A stretch of DNA of 64,000 nt from Microbacterium sp. YJN-G (lineage in GTDB: Bacteria; Actinomycetota; Actinomycetes; Actinomycetales; Microbacteriaceae): the NCBI RefSeq assembly GCF_015040615.1, contig NZ_CP060402.1:434001-498000 (forward strand), given 5' to 3'. This document shows positions 41,386-50,456 of this stretch, one piece after another (the stretch's first letter is position 1; every line of letters starts with the position of its first letter). A program made the position numbers and the translations under genes. The notes beneath the pieces were generated by a model. That model was not told where the DNA came from. It did no database searches and was given only the letters and a program-made list of their open reading frames with translations.

Positions 41386-42393
41386 TCAGTCGTCCGGTTC
41401 GGCGCGCGGATGCAGCAGTCCCGACAGCGCGCCCAGCGCGGCGCCCGCGAGCGTGTCGACCACCCGCTCCAGGGCGAGCGCCGGATCGGCGGCGCCGCCG
41501 GTGGCGGCGCCGAGCAGCAGCAGCACGAGCGGCGTGATCAGCGCCAGCGCCAGGGCGTAGTGGCGCACCACCACCATCTCGATCGCGAACTGCAGCACGC
41601 CCAGTAGCAACGCCAGCCACAGCCCGGCCGGATGCAGCAGCACCAGCAGCGCGTACACGCCGGTGCCGACGACCGTTCCGAGCAGACGGTGCACGGCGCG
41701 CTGCATCGCCAGCCGCCGGGTCGCCGCGACGCCGATGACGGCGACCGCGGCGCCCACGATCCAGTAGCCGCGGCCGGGGTCGAGGATCGTGCCCAGCAGC
41801 GAGCCCAGTACCGCGACGATGACCACGCGCAGCACGAGCATCCGCGCATCGGCGTCCCATGCGGGGCCCGGCAGCAGTTCGCGCAGCGGCCGTGAGTGCT
41901 TCGCCCGCACGGCGGGCAGCACGAGCGCCGACACGGCGACCAGGTACGAGAAGAGGCAGCCGGCGGCGAGCGCGCCGAGGTGCACCACCGGGCTGAGCCC
42001 GGTCGCCGGGATCACGGTCGTCGTGACCCCGAATATCAGCACGAAGAAGAGCGGACCGGGAGGGCCGAGACGGAAGCCGAAGGCGAGAGCCGCGCTGACG
42101 ACGGCGATCACGACCACGCCGATCGCCACCAGGAGCGGTGAATGCGCGACCGCTGCGCCGAGCGCCGCGCTGACGAGCAGCCCTGCGGCGACGAACGGCA
42201 GGATGCGGGCGCGCTCGACGATGGGGGAGGTGCCGGCGAACAGCACGGTGAACGCGCCGGAGGCGGCGATGTGGCCGAGCACGGGCTGGCCCGCCAGCGT
42301 CATCACCGCGATCGGCACCGAGATCCCGAGGCCCGCCTGCAGTCCGATCTGCCAGCGGGGGCCGCGCGACGGGCCGAAGGCGAACAGGCTCAC
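41386..42393 (-). CDS. FUSC-family membrane protein
   Basis: 335 residues with about eight to ten hydrophobic segments in two halves (residues 15-150 and 195-320). The second half carries the FUSC_2-like sequence GRGYWIVGAAVAVIG, then RAVHRLLGTVVGTGV. Probably an exporter of unknown substrate. GTG 42393 starts the conserved part (SLFAFGPSRGPRWQ); the open frame extends further but lacks coding character. It is divergent from the NCS1 permease, sharing a promoter region with two palindromes. Confidence 0.82.
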   Translation of the reverse strand: MSLFAFGPSRGPRWQIGLQAGLGISVPIAVMTLAGQPVLGHIAASGAFTVLFAGTSPIVERARILPFVAAGLLVSAALGAAVAHSPLLVAIGVVVIAVVSAALAFGFRLGPPGPLFFVLIFGVTTTVIPATGLSPVVHLGALAAGCLFSYLVAVSALVLPAVRAKHSRPLRELLPGPAWDADARMLVLRVVIVAVLGSLLGTILDPGRGYWIVGAAVAVIGVAATRRLAMQRAVHRLLGTVVGTGVYALLVLLHPAGLWLALLLGVLQFAIEMVVVRHYALALALITPLVLLLLGAATGGAADPALALERVVDTLAGAALGALSGLLHPRAEPDD

Positions 42394-42442
42394 GTATCCA
42401 TTGTTCCGCAGGTGGGTCTGAGTCGACTGACGGCAACAGTGG

Positions 42443-42489
42443 TGATGTGCATACTGCACATCAATGGCTGACACTCGTGCTGAAAGCAC
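42443..42489. promoter_or_regulatory. Two palindromes upstream of NCS1 permease
   Basis: TGATGTGCA-TAC-TGCACATCA (42443-42463, perfect 9-bp arms) and GTGCT-GAA-AGCAC (42477-42489, perfect 5-bp arms). Both have 3-bp spacers and share GTGC/GCAC halves; their centres are 30 bp apart. Candidate operators for the PucR-type regulator at the far end of the cluster. Confidence 0.6.
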
Positions 42490-42552
42490 ATATCGACGGC
42501 AGGTTCACGTGACTACTGTTGCCACATCCGCCCCTCATCTTGAAGGAACCTC

Positions 42553-43893
42553 ATGGCACGCATGTCACACACCGACGACTTCGCGCTCTCCCGGGTGACA
42601 CCGGAAGCACGCAAGCCGTGGTTCGGAATCGCAGTGCAGCGATTCGGCCAGGTCTCCGCACTCTCGCAGTTCCTGCTCGGAGCCACGCTCGGCTACAGCA
42701 TGACCTTCGGCGAGGCCGCCCTCGCCTTCCTGTTCGGCTCGCTCATCCTCGAGGTGATCATGTGCGTGGTCGGCTTCATCGGTCAGCGCGAGGGTCTGAA
42801 CACCGCCCTTCTGGCACGCTGGACCGGCTTCGGAGAGATCGGCGCCTCGCTCGTCGGGCTCGCGATCGGCATCAGCCTGATCGGCTGGTTCGGCATCCAG
42901 TCGGCGATCTCGGCCCAGTCGCTCGACGTGCTCATGCCCGGCGCGCTGCCGGTCTGGGCGTGGAGCCTGATCTTCGGCCTCACGGTCACCGCGATCGTCG
43001 CGTTCGGATTCGTCGGGATGCAGTGGCTCGCGAACGTGACCGTGCCGCTGTTCCTCATCCTGGTCGGATGGTCGGTGATCAGCGAGCTCAGCCGCCACGA
43101 TCTCGGCGAGCTGCTGACCAGCCCGGCCCCCGGACCCACCATGAGCGTCTGGGCCGGCACCGGCATCGTCGCCGGTGGCCTGATCGTCGGTGCGATCATC
43201 ACCGGCGACATGACCCGGTTCAACCGCTCCCGCCGCGACGTGATCAAGCAGACGGTGGTCGGCGTCACCCTCGGTGAGTTCGTCATCGGTCTGGCCGGAG
43301 TGCTGCTCGCCCACGCGGCCGCCACCGGAGACATCGTCGCCATCGTGACGTCGTCGGTCGGGTTCATCGGCCTGTTCATCGTGCTCACCGGCACCCTGAA
43401 GATCAACGACTGGAACCTGTACTCCTCCACGCTCGGTCTGGTGAACTTCATCTCCACCGCGTTCGGCCGCAACCTGCACCGCGTCTCCACGACGATCGTG
43501 CTCGGCATCGTCGGATCGGTGCTCGCCGCCGTCGGCATCCTCGGTCAGTTCACCTCGTTCCTGATCGTGCTGAGCGTCGCCTTCCCGCCCATCGCCGGCA
43601 TCATGGTCGCCGAGTACTACATCGTGCGACGCTGGCGCTCCGACCTCGATGCCACCCGTGACGCAGGCATCCTGCCCGCCACCGCACCGCGCATCGTGCC
43701 GGCGACCATCGTCGTCTGGCTCGTCTCGTCGCTGGTGGGCTACTTCGTCACCTGGGGCATCCCGTCACTGCTGAGCCTGTTCCTCTCGATGGCCCTCTAC
43801 GTCATCGCGGGCAAGCTCGGCCTCGTCAAGGGCGTCGGCACCGCGCGCACGCGCCAGGCCGAGCCCGCACCCGCCGAGACCGCCGTCGCGTGA
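42553..43893 (+). CDS. NCS1-family permease (cytosine/hydantoin/purine type)
   Basis: 446 residues with about twelve membrane segments and the LeuT-like fold of nucleobase-cation-symport-1 carriers. Landmarks are FGQVSALSQFLLGATLGYSM in the first segment, GWFGIQSAISAQSL and TGDMTRFNRSRRD. It is CodB-like, and NCS1 carriers include Mhp1, the hydantoin transporter of Microbacterium. GAAGGA lies before ATG 42553. It heads a same-strand cluster with a HyuA-like gene, so a hydantoin or related ring compound is the likely substrate. Confidence 0.92.
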   Translation: MARMSHTDDFALSRVTPEARKPWFGIAVQRFGQVSALSQFLLGATLGYSMTFGEAALAFLFGSLILEVIMCVVGFIGQREGLNTALLARWTGFGEIGASLVGLAIGISLIGWFGIQSAISAQSLDVLMPGALPVWAWSLIFGLTVTAIVAFGFVGMQWLANVTVPLFLILVGWSVISELSRHDLGELLTSPAPGPTMSVWAGTGIVAGGLIVGAIITGDMTRFNRSRRDVIKQTVVGVTLGEFVIGLAGVLLAHAAATGDIVAIVTSSVGFIGLFIVLTGTLKINDWNLYSSTLGLVNFISTAFGRNLHRVSTTIVLGIVGSVLAAVGILGQFTSFLIVLSVAFPPIAGIMVAEYYIVRRWRSDLDATRDAGILPATAPRIVPATIVVWLVSSLVGYFVTWGIPSLLSLFLSMALYVIAGKLGLVKGVGTARTRQAEPAPAETAVA

Positions 43894-43930
43894 CCGGCGC
43901 CCGGATCAGCTGAGACAGAAAGCGAGAATC

Positions 43931-45478
43931 ATGCACATCGGCATCGACGTCGGAGGCACCAACACCGACGCCGTCCTCATGGACGCCACCCGGACCCTGG
44001 CCGGGGTCAAGCACTCCACCACGGCTGACGTGACGAGCGGCATCGTGCACGCGATCGAGGATCTGCGGGCGAACCACCCGTTCGAGGGCTCCGACATCGA
44101 CGCCGTCATGATCGGCACCACGCACTTCATCAACGCGCTCGTGCAGGCCAGCCGCCTCGCGCCGACCGCCGCGCTGCGCCTGGGCCTGCCCGCCACGCGG
44201 GCACTGCCTCCGCTGGTCGACTGGCCCGAGGTGCTCGTCGAGGCCACCCGCGCGCGCAGCTACCTCGCGCACGGCGGGTACGAGTTCGACGGCCGGCCGA
44301 TCTCGCCGCTCGACCCCGATGAGCTGCGCGCCCACGCCGAGGACATGAAGGCCAACGGCATCCGCTCGGTCGCGATCTCGTCGGTGTTCAGCCCGGTCAA
44401 CCACGACCTCGAGATCCAGGCCGCCGAGATCGTCGGCTCGGTGCTCGGCCCGGACGTCGCGATCTCGCTCTCGCACGAGATCGGCCGCATCGGCCTGCTC
44501 GAGCGCGAGAACGCGACGATCATCAACGCGGCGCTGCGCGAACTCGCCTCCGAGATCGTCGACGGACTCACCTCCGCCGTCCGTGCGCAGGGCATCGAGG
44601 CGCCCATCTTCCTCAGCCAGAACGACGGCACGCTCATGGACGATGAGTACGTGCGCCGGTACCCGGTCGCGACCTTCGCATCCGGCCCAACCAACTCCAT
44701 GCGCGGCGCGGCGGCCACCAGCGGGCTCCAGGACTGCGCGGTCATCGATGTCGGCGGCACCACCGCCGACATCGGGCTGCTCATCAACGGCTTCCCGCGC
44801 GAGACCGCCAACGAGGTGAAGGTCGCCGGCATCCGCACGAACTTCCGGATGCCCGACGTGCTCTCCCTCGGCATCGGCGGCGGCAGCATCGTCGACGAGG
44901 AGACGGCGGAGGTCGGCCCGGCATCCGTCGGCTACCGGCTCACGACCGAGGCGCTCGTCTTCGGCGGCAGCACCCTCACCGCCACCGACATCGCCGTGGC
45001 CGCAGGCCGGGCGGACGTCGGCGACCCCTCCCGGGTCGCACACCTCGACCCGGCGTTCGTCGCGCGCGTCCTCGACCGCATCGCCGAGCGCGTGGCCGAG
45101 GCGGTCGACCGGATGCGCACCTCACCCGAACCGATCGCGGTCGTCGCAGTGGGCGGCGGCTCGATCCTGCTGCCCGACGAGCTGCCCGTCTTCGGCACCG
45201 TGCACCGCCCCGAGAACTACGCGGTCGCCAACGCCATCGGCGCCTCGATCGCTCAGGTGGGCGGTGAGATCGACAAGGTGTACGCCATCGAGCCGGGCCG
45301 CCGTGACGAGACCATCGCCGAGGTGCGCGCCGAGGCCGTCGACAAGGCGATCGCCGCGGGCGCCAAGCCCTCGACCGTGTCGATCATCGACTTCGACGAG
45401 GTGCCGATCCCATACCTCCCGGGCAACGCCACACGCATCCGCGCCAAGGCGGTCGGCGACCTCGACATGGGGGTGTGA
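43931..45478 (+). CDS. HyuA-like hydantoinase/oxoprolinase family protein
   Basis: 515 residues of the hydantoinase A / oxoprolinase family. The N-terminal domain begins IGIDVGGTNTDAVLMD and the second begins VIDVGGTTADIGLLI, both ATP-binding sugar-kinase-like motifs; LSLGIGGGSIVD also fits. Family members open hydantoin or oxoproline rings, often using ATP and with a HyuB partner. No HyuB gene is present here. The next gene starts 1 bp after its stop. Confidence 0.92.
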   Translation: MHIGIDVGGTNTDAVLMDATRTLAGVKHSTTADVTSGIVHAIEDLRANHPFEGSDIDAVMIGTTHFINALVQASRLAPTAALRLGLPATRALPPLVDWPEVLVEATRARSYLAHGGYEFDGRPISPLDPDELRAHAEDMKANGIRSVAISSVFSPVNHDLEIQAAEIVGSVLGPDVAISLSHEIGRIGLLERENATIINAALRELASEIVDGLTSAVRAQGIEAPIFLSQNDGTLMDDEYVRRYPVATFASGPTNSMRGAAATSGLQDCAVIDVGGTTADIGLLINGFPRETANEVKVAGIRTNFRMPDVLSLGIGGGSIVDEETAEVGPASVGYRLTTEALVFGGSTLTATDIAVAAGRADVGDPSRVAHLDPAFVARVLDRIAERVAEAVDRMRTSPEPIAVVAVGGGSILLPDELPVFGTVHRPENYAVANAIGASIAQVGGEIDKVYAIEPGRRDETIAEVRAEAVDKAIAAGAKPSTVSIIDFDEVPIPYLPGNATRIRAKAVGDLDMGV

Positions 45479-45479
45479 G

Positions 45480-46577
45480 ATGGCCTGGACCATCACCACC
45501 GATCACATCGACGGTCTCGCCCGCGGCGCGGCGGTGCTCGGCACGGGCGGTGGCGGCGACCCCTACATCGGCGCGCTGCTGGCCCGCCAGGCTCTCTCCG
45601 AACGCGACGTCACGGTCGTGAGTCTCGATGAGGTGCCCGACGACGCCCTCGTGCTGTTCGTCGCGATGATGGGCGCCCCGACTGTCATGGTCGAGAAGCT
45701 GCCGAGCCTCGCCGAGGTCATCGAGCCGGTGCGTGCGCTGGGCGTGCACCTCGGCCGGCCGATCACCCACATCGCCTGCGCCGAGGTCGGCGGGGTCAAC
45801 TCCACGATCCCGATCGCCGCTGCAGCGGCCCTCGACCTGCCGCTGCTCGACGCCGACGGGATGGGCCGGGCGTTCCCCGAGCTGCAGATGGTGCTGCCCA
45901 CGCTGTACGACATCACCGCCTCTCCGCTCGCCTTCAGCGACGAGAAGGGGAACACCGGTGTGCTGCAGACCGTCGACAACTCCTGGACCGAGCGCATCGC
46001 ACGGGTCGCCTGCGTCGAGATGGGGTGCTCGGTCATGATCTCCGGGTTCCCCATGTCGGGCACCGCGGCACGCGAGTCGCTCGTCTCGGGCTCGCTGTCG
46101 CGCTGCATCGAGATCGGCCGGCAGATCGCCGGCGCCCGTGACGGCAAGAGTGACCCGGTCGCCGCGGCAGTCGAGCTGCTCGGCGGGCGCGAGCTCTTCG
46201 ACGGCAAGGTCGTCGACGTGCAGCGCGCCACTACGACCGGGTTCGCCCGCGGCCAGGCCCGAATCGACGGCGAGGGCGGCGCCTCGATCATCCTGCACTT
46301 CCAGAACGAACACCTCGTCGCCGAGCAGGACGGCGAGACCCTGGCCACCACGCCCGACCTCATCATGGTGCTCGAGGCGGAATCGGGTGAGCCGATCACC
46401 ACCGAGGGGCTGCGGTACGGGCAGCGGGTGCGCGTCATCGCCGCCCCGGCCGACGAGCGCTGGCACTCCGCCGAGGCGCTCGCCATGGTAGGGCCCGGGT
46501 ACTTCGGCTACGACATCCCCGCCCGCCGTTTCGACGGCACGATCTCCACCGGCATCCCCGCGGAGGTGATGGCATGA
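45480..46577 (+). CDS. DUF917-family protein, paralogue 1
   Basis: 365 residues. N-terminal GAAVLGTGGGGDPYIG, then GAPTVMVEKLPS, EVGGVNSTIPIAAA and DADGMGRAFPELQ; the C-terminal domain begins near residue 250 (VVDVQRATTTGFARG). DUF917 is, as I recall, now named after S-methyl-thiohydantoin desulfurase. It follows hyuA by 1 bp and overlaps paralogue 2 by 4 bp. The catalytic role here is unproven. Confidence 0.88.
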   Translation: MAWTITTDHIDGLARGAAVLGTGGGGDPYIGALLARQALSERDVTVVSLDEVPDDALVLFVAMMGAPTVMVEKLPSLAEVIEPVRALGVHLGRPITHIACAEVGGVNSTIPIAAAAALDLPLLDADGMGRAFPELQMVLPTLYDITASPLAFSDEKGNTGVLQTVDNSWTERIARVACVEMGCSVMISGFPMSGTAARESLVSGSLSRCIEIGRQIAGARDGKSDPVAAAVELLGGRELFDGKVVDVQRATTTGFARGQARIDGEGGASIILHFQNEHLVAEQDGETLATTPDLIMVLEAESGEPITTEGLRYGQRVRVIAAPADERWHSAEALAMVGPGYFGYDIPARRFDGTISTGIPAEVMA

Positions 46578-47677
46578 GCTGGCAGCTGACCGCAGCCGAC
46601 CTGCCCGATCTGGCCCGCGGCGCGACGCTGCTGGGAACCGGCGGTGGCGGCGATCCCTACATCGGCAAGATGCTCGTCGAGCGCGTGCTCGGCGAGGGAT
46701 CGATCACCATCCTCGACCCGGATGAGATCGCCGACGACCTGTTCGTCATCCCCACCGCGCAGATGGGCGCGCCGACCGTGATGGTCGAGAAGATCCCCGC
46801 CGGGACCGAGCCTTCGCTCGCGCTGCGCACCCTCGAGGAGCACCTCGGCCGCACAGCCGACGCGACCATGCCGATCGAGTGCGGCGGCATCAACTCGATG
46901 ATCCCGCTGGTCGTCGCCGCAGAGACCGGTCTGCCGGTCGTGGACGCCGACGGCATGGGTCGCGCCTTCCCCGAACTGTCGATGGAGACCTTCGCCGTCT
47001 ACGGCGTGCACGGCTCGCCGCTGGCACTCGCGGGGGAGCGCGGCGAGCAGGTCATCATCGACACCGGTGACGACGACCGCCAGATGGAGTGGCTGGCCCG
47101 CGGCATCACCATCCGGCTCGGCGGAGTCGGGCACATCGCCGAATACTCCATGACCGGTGCCGACGTGCGGCGCACGGCCGTGCCGCGCACCATCTCGATG
47201 GCCCTCGCCCTGGGGCGCGCCATCCGGATCGCCCGCGAAGAGCACCGCTCGCCGTTCGACGCGATCGCCGAGGTGCTCTCCACCACGCTCTACTCGCACG
47301 TACGCGAGCTGTGCGTCGGCAAGGTGATCGACGTCGAGCGGCGCACCACCGACGGCTTCGCGAAGGGACGGGCGGTCATCGCCCCGCTCGGTGCGGAGGC
47401 GGACGACCTCTTCGAGATCCTGTTCCAGAACGAGAACCTCATCGCCCGCCGCGACGGGCGCCTGGTGGCGATCGTGCCCGACCTGATCTGCGTCGTCGAC
47501 CACGAGAGTGCCGAGCCCATCACCACCGAGGGACTGCGTTACGGTCAGCGGGTGCGCGTGCTGGGCATCTCGACCCCCGACATGATGCGCACCGCCGGCG
47601 CGCTCGCCGCATTCGGGCCGTCGGCCTTCGGCCTCGACGAGGGCTTCGTCCCGGTGGAGAAGCTCAACGCCCAGTGA
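46574..47677 (+). CDS. DUF917-family protein, paralogue 2
   Basis: 367 residues, closely related to the preceding protein: GATLLGTGGGGDPYIGKML, GAPTVMVEKIPAG, ECGGINSMIPLVVA, DADGMGRAFPELSM, and the shared near-C-terminal segment EPITTEGLRYGQRVRV. ATG overlaps the previous stop (ATGA). Coexpression of two similar but distinct copies suggests a heteromeric enzyme or two successive steps. Confidence 0.88.
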   Translation: MSWQLTAADLPDLARGATLLGTGGGGDPYIGKMLVERVLGEGSITILDPDEIADDLFVIPTAQMGAPTVMVEKIPAGTEPSLALRTLEEHLGRTADATMPIECGGINSMIPLVVAAETGLPVVDADGMGRAFPELSMETFAVYGVHGSPLALAGERGEQVIIDTGDDDRQMEWLARGITIRLGGVGHIAEYSMTGADVRRTAVPRTISMALALGRAIRIAREEHRSPFDAIAEVLSTTLYSHVRELCVGKVIDVERRTTDGFAKGRAVIAPLGAEADDLFEILFQNENLIARRDGRLVAIVPDLICVVDHESAEPITTEGLRYGQRVRVLGISTPDMMRTAGALAAFGPSAFGLDEGFVPVEKLNAQ

Positions 47678-47693
47678 GACGCGCGGTGCGATG

Positions 47694-47732
47694 GGTCCCC
47701 GCCCGCGAGAGATCGCGGGTGGGACCTAGTCT
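47694..47732 (+). promoter_or_regulatory. Hairpin followed by leaderless promoter for third DUF917 gene
   Basis: GGTCCC/GGGACC and CCCGCGA-GAGA-TCGCGGG form a two-part stem (47694-47726) after paralogue 2. TAGTCT (47727-47732) then lies 6 bp before ATG 47739, a leaderless arrangement. The hairpin could attenuate read-through. Confidence 0.55.
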
Positions 47733-47738
47733 TGACCC

Positions 47739-48773
47739 ATGGTGAGCCGGCTGCAGCGTGAGGACCTGACCGCGCTGGCGCGCGGCTACGCGCTGCTCGG
47801 AGCAGGCGGGGGCGGGGCGACGACCATGCTCGAGCTGATGCTCGCGGGCTCATCCGACTGGCCGATCGGCATCTCGGCGCTCGACGACGTGGATCCTGCG
47901 ACGCCGTGCCTCGGTGTGGCGTTCGTCGGGTCCACCATGCTCCTGGGAGAGCGGATGCCGGGCGAGAACTCGTTCGGGCCGCTCATCGACGCCGTCGAGC
48001 GCTGGCTCGGCCACCCCGTGCCGGCGGTGTGCTCGCTGGAGGGCGGCGGCATGAACGGACTCGCCCCGCTCACTCTCGCGGGCTCGCGGACGATCGTGGA
48101 TGCCGACTGCACGGGCCGGGCCGTACCGGGCCTGGATCAGATGTCGCTGTTCGTCGACCGCGTCCCCGGACTCGTGCTCGCGTGCGATACCGGTGCGGGC
48201 GGTGTGGCGGTGGTCGAGCCGGTGCGCGCTGTCGACGGCGAGCGCGTGGTCCGCGCTGCGATCATCCAGGCGGGCGGCGTCGGCGGCACGGTGCTGGCGG
48301 GTTTCACCGTCGGTGACCTGCGCGAGCATGCGATCGCCGGGCATCTCGCCCGGGCGCTCGAGCTGGGACGCGCGTACGTCTCGGCATCCGCTGGGCCGAT
48401 CCGCGAGCTCGCCGACGCGCTCGGTGCCGACCTGATCGCACAGGGACGCATCGTCTCGGTCGTGCCGCATGAGGCCGACCCGCATGTCAGCGGTGTCGAG
48501 ATCGCCGGCGCAGACGGCGCCGTGCACCGGGTGATCACCCGCTCCGAGACCCTGGCCGTGCTCACCGACGGGGTCGTGGTCGCTGCCGTGCCGGCGGTCA
48601 TCGTCGTCATCGACGCCATCTCGCGGGAGGTGCTCGAGGTGACCGACCTGTCCCTCGCACGCACCGTCGTCGTCCTGTCGATCCCGGCGCCCGCGTGGTG
48701 GAGTGCCGTCCGCGGTCGTGTCGAGCATGTCCGTCCGTCTGCGTACGGACTGACCGGGCTGGACGTCGCATGA
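47739..48773 (+). CDS. DUF917-family protein, divergent paralogue 3
   Basis: 344 residues. It keeps the family pattern in altered form: GYALLGAGGGGATTM, CSLEGGGMNGLAPLTLA, DADCTGRAVPGLDQM. The aspartate-proline-tyrosine after the glycine run is replaced by Ala-Thr-Thr. The C-terminal region is also diverged, so it may have a different role, possibly regulatory or a subunit. It overlaps the PucR gene by 4 bp. Confidence 0.85.
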   Translation: MVSRLQREDLTALARGYALLGAGGGGATTMLELMLAGSSDWPIGISALDDVDPATPCLGVAFVGSTMLLGERMPGENSFGPLIDAVERWLGHPVPAVCSLEGGGMNGLAPLTLAGSRTIVDADCTGRAVPGLDQMSLFVDRVPGLVLACDTGAGGVAVVEPVRAVDGERVVRAAIIQAGGVGGTVLAGFTVGDLREHAIAGHLARALELGRAYVSASAGPIRELADALGADLIAQGRIVSVVPHEADPHVSGVEIAGADGAVHRVITRSETLAVLTDGVVVAAVPAVIVVIDAISREVLEVTDLSLARTVVVLSIPAPAWWSAVRGRVEHVRPSAYGLTGLDVA

Positions 48774-50284
48774 GTGACGGACTGCGACTGGCATCCCTGC
48801 TGTCCCAACCCGAGAACGGCGGCCTCGCGCTCGTCGCCGGCCCCGCGGACGCCGCTGTGGACGGCGTCGTCGTCGAAAACGCTGACGCCGACCTCCCGGC
48901 TCTCGGCGCGGGCAGGCTGGCGATCCTCACCTCCGGCATCCCGGTCGCGACCTGGCAGCAGGATGCTCTGCTGCGCCGTGTACGCGACCGCGGGTACACC
49001 GCCCTGGCGCTGCCCGGTGCCGCCGGCATCGACGCGGGCGCCCGCAGGCTCTCCGACCGGATCGGGCTGAGCCTGCTCGACGTCGCCCGCCCGGTGCAGC
49101 TCGCGAAGACGTGCTGGATGCTCATCGAGGCGCGCGATGCGCTCACGCTGAGCCAGGTGCGAAAGGTCGCCCAGTCGTTCGAGTACTCGGCCGTCGACCT
49201 CGCCGACCTGCTGCGGCACATCTCCGCGAACCTCAGCCGCGGGGTCGCGCTGATCGACCGCACCGGGGTTCTGCTCGAGGCCGGTGGGGAGCTCGGCGAC
49301 GAACTGCATGCCGTCATCGGCTTCGATTCGTGGATCGACGTCGCACGCGCGGGTGACGCGTCTGCGGCATCCGTTCGCGTCGACACGCCGGGACGCACCG
49401 GGCTGCGACTCGCGATCTTCGGCGACGGACTCGGCGAGGCGCAGCTGCAGTCGCTGACCGTGGCGGCCGAGATCGCGATGCCGGCCATCGCCGCCCGCAT
49501 CCTGATCGACGAGGTCGCAGCCATCAACGACGTCGCCGTCTCGTCGGCGCTGCTGCGGGATTTCGTCGACCTGCACGGTGCGCCGGACGATGACGTCGAC
49601 CGCCGGATGGCTGAACGCGGGTGGCGCACGCAGGGTCACCACCTCGGTTTCCGGCTCGTCGCGCGCGGCCGGCTCGACCCCTTCTCGCTGCTGCGATCGC
49701 TGCGGCCCGGCCTCGGCTCGATCGATGCGGAGGCCCACGCCACCACCGCCGGACGCGGCGTGAGCGGCTGGCTCACCTTCGCCGAGCCGCCGGGGCCCGA
49801 GCGGGTCGAGCGTGCGGTCACGGCGCTTCGTGAACTGCACGTCGCCGCGATGCGGGATTTCCCCGTCGCCACCGGCGTCGGCTCGTTGCAACAGGGACCC
49901 GTCGGACTCGCGGCCACAGTCGACGAAGCCGGTGACGCCGCCCGCATCGCCTCGGCGCGCTCGGCGACAGGCTGGTTCGTGCGCGTGGACAGTCTCGGGT
50001 TGGAGCAGCTGCTGCTCGCCTGGACAGACAACGACACCTTCGTGCCGGCCGCCGAGTCACTGCTCGCCCCACTGGGTGAAGGCGGGGGAGAATTGCTGAC
50101 CACCCTTGCCGCCTATCTCGACCACGAGTCGGGGATCGCAGCGACTGCGGCCGCCCTCGGCCTGCACCGCAACACCGTCACCGTCCGCATCCATCGCGTG
50201 CAGGAGCTGCTGGGCATCGACATGACCGACCCCGAGGCCCGGCTCGCGCTGCACCTGGCCTGCCGGGCCGTGCGGATCGGCTGA
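48770..50284 (+). CDS. PucR-family transcriptional regulator
   Basis: 504 residues. An N-terminal PucR-like domain (about 10-125, ending near SLLDVARPVQLAKTCWMLI), a GGDEF-like/central region, and a C-terminal helix-turn-helix of the PucR/CdaR type near 445-500 (YLDHESGIAATAAALGLHRNTV, then IHRVQELLGID). PucR proteins activate purine and related nitrogen-ring catabolism. The overlap with paralogue 3 places it in the same operon. It ends in a 15-bp palindrome whose loop is the stop codon. Confidence 0.9.
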   Translation: MSDGLRLASLLSQPENGGLALVAGPADAAVDGVVVENADADLPALGAGRLAILTSGIPVATWQQDALLRRVRDRGYTALALPGAAGIDAGARRLSDRIGLSLLDVARPVQLAKTCWMLIEARDALTLSQVRKVAQSFEYSAVDLADLLRHISANLSRGVALIDRTGVLLEAGGELGDELHAVIGFDSWIDVARAGDASAASVRVDTPGRTGLRLAIFGDGLGEAQLQSLTVAAEIAMPAIAARILIDEVAAINDVAVSSALLRDFVDLHGAPDDDVDRRMAERGWRTQGHHLGFRLVARGRLDPFSLLRSLRPGLGSIDAEAHATTAGRGVSGWLTFAEPPGPERVERAVTALRELHVAAMRDFPVATGVGSLQQGPVGLAATVDEAGDAARIASARSATGWFVRVDSLGLEQLLLAWTDNDTFVPAAESLLAPLGEGGGELLTTLAAYLDHESGIAATAAALGLHRNTVTVRIHRVQELLGIDMTDPEARLALHLACRAVRIG

Positions 50285-50299
50285 GCCGATCCGCACGGC
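50267..50299 (+). terminator. Palindrome spanning the PucR stop codon
   Basis: GCCGTGCGGATCGGC (50267-50281) and GCCGATCCGCACGGC (50285-50299) are perfect 15-bp arms; the 3-nt loop is the TGA stop. There is no T-tract, so it may be a stem-type terminator or an RNA-stability element. Confidence 0.65.
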
Positions 50300-50338
50300 G
50301 GTGACCAGGCGGGTGCGAGCCGGTCTGGTCGATACGAG

Positions 50339-50456
50339 TCAGTCGCCCTTCACGTTGACGATCTGACGCAGCGTGTGCCTGATCGTCACCAGGTCGGCGG
50401 CATCCGCCATCACGGTGTCGATCGGCTTGTAGGCCTGCGCGTTCTCGCTGCGCCGC
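50339..50456 (-). pseudogene. 3' remnant of an rtcB RNA ligase gene
   Basis: About 37 codons on the minus strand read SENAQAYKPIDTVMADAAD, LVTIRHTLRQ and IVNVKGD before a stop, the typical C-terminus of actinobacterial RtcB (tRNA/RNA 3'-phosphate ligase). Everything upstream of it is the TfoX-like gene, whose stop lies at the junction (50457-50459). A full rtcB has therefore been cut by deletion or insertion of the neighbouring segment. Confidence 0.75.
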
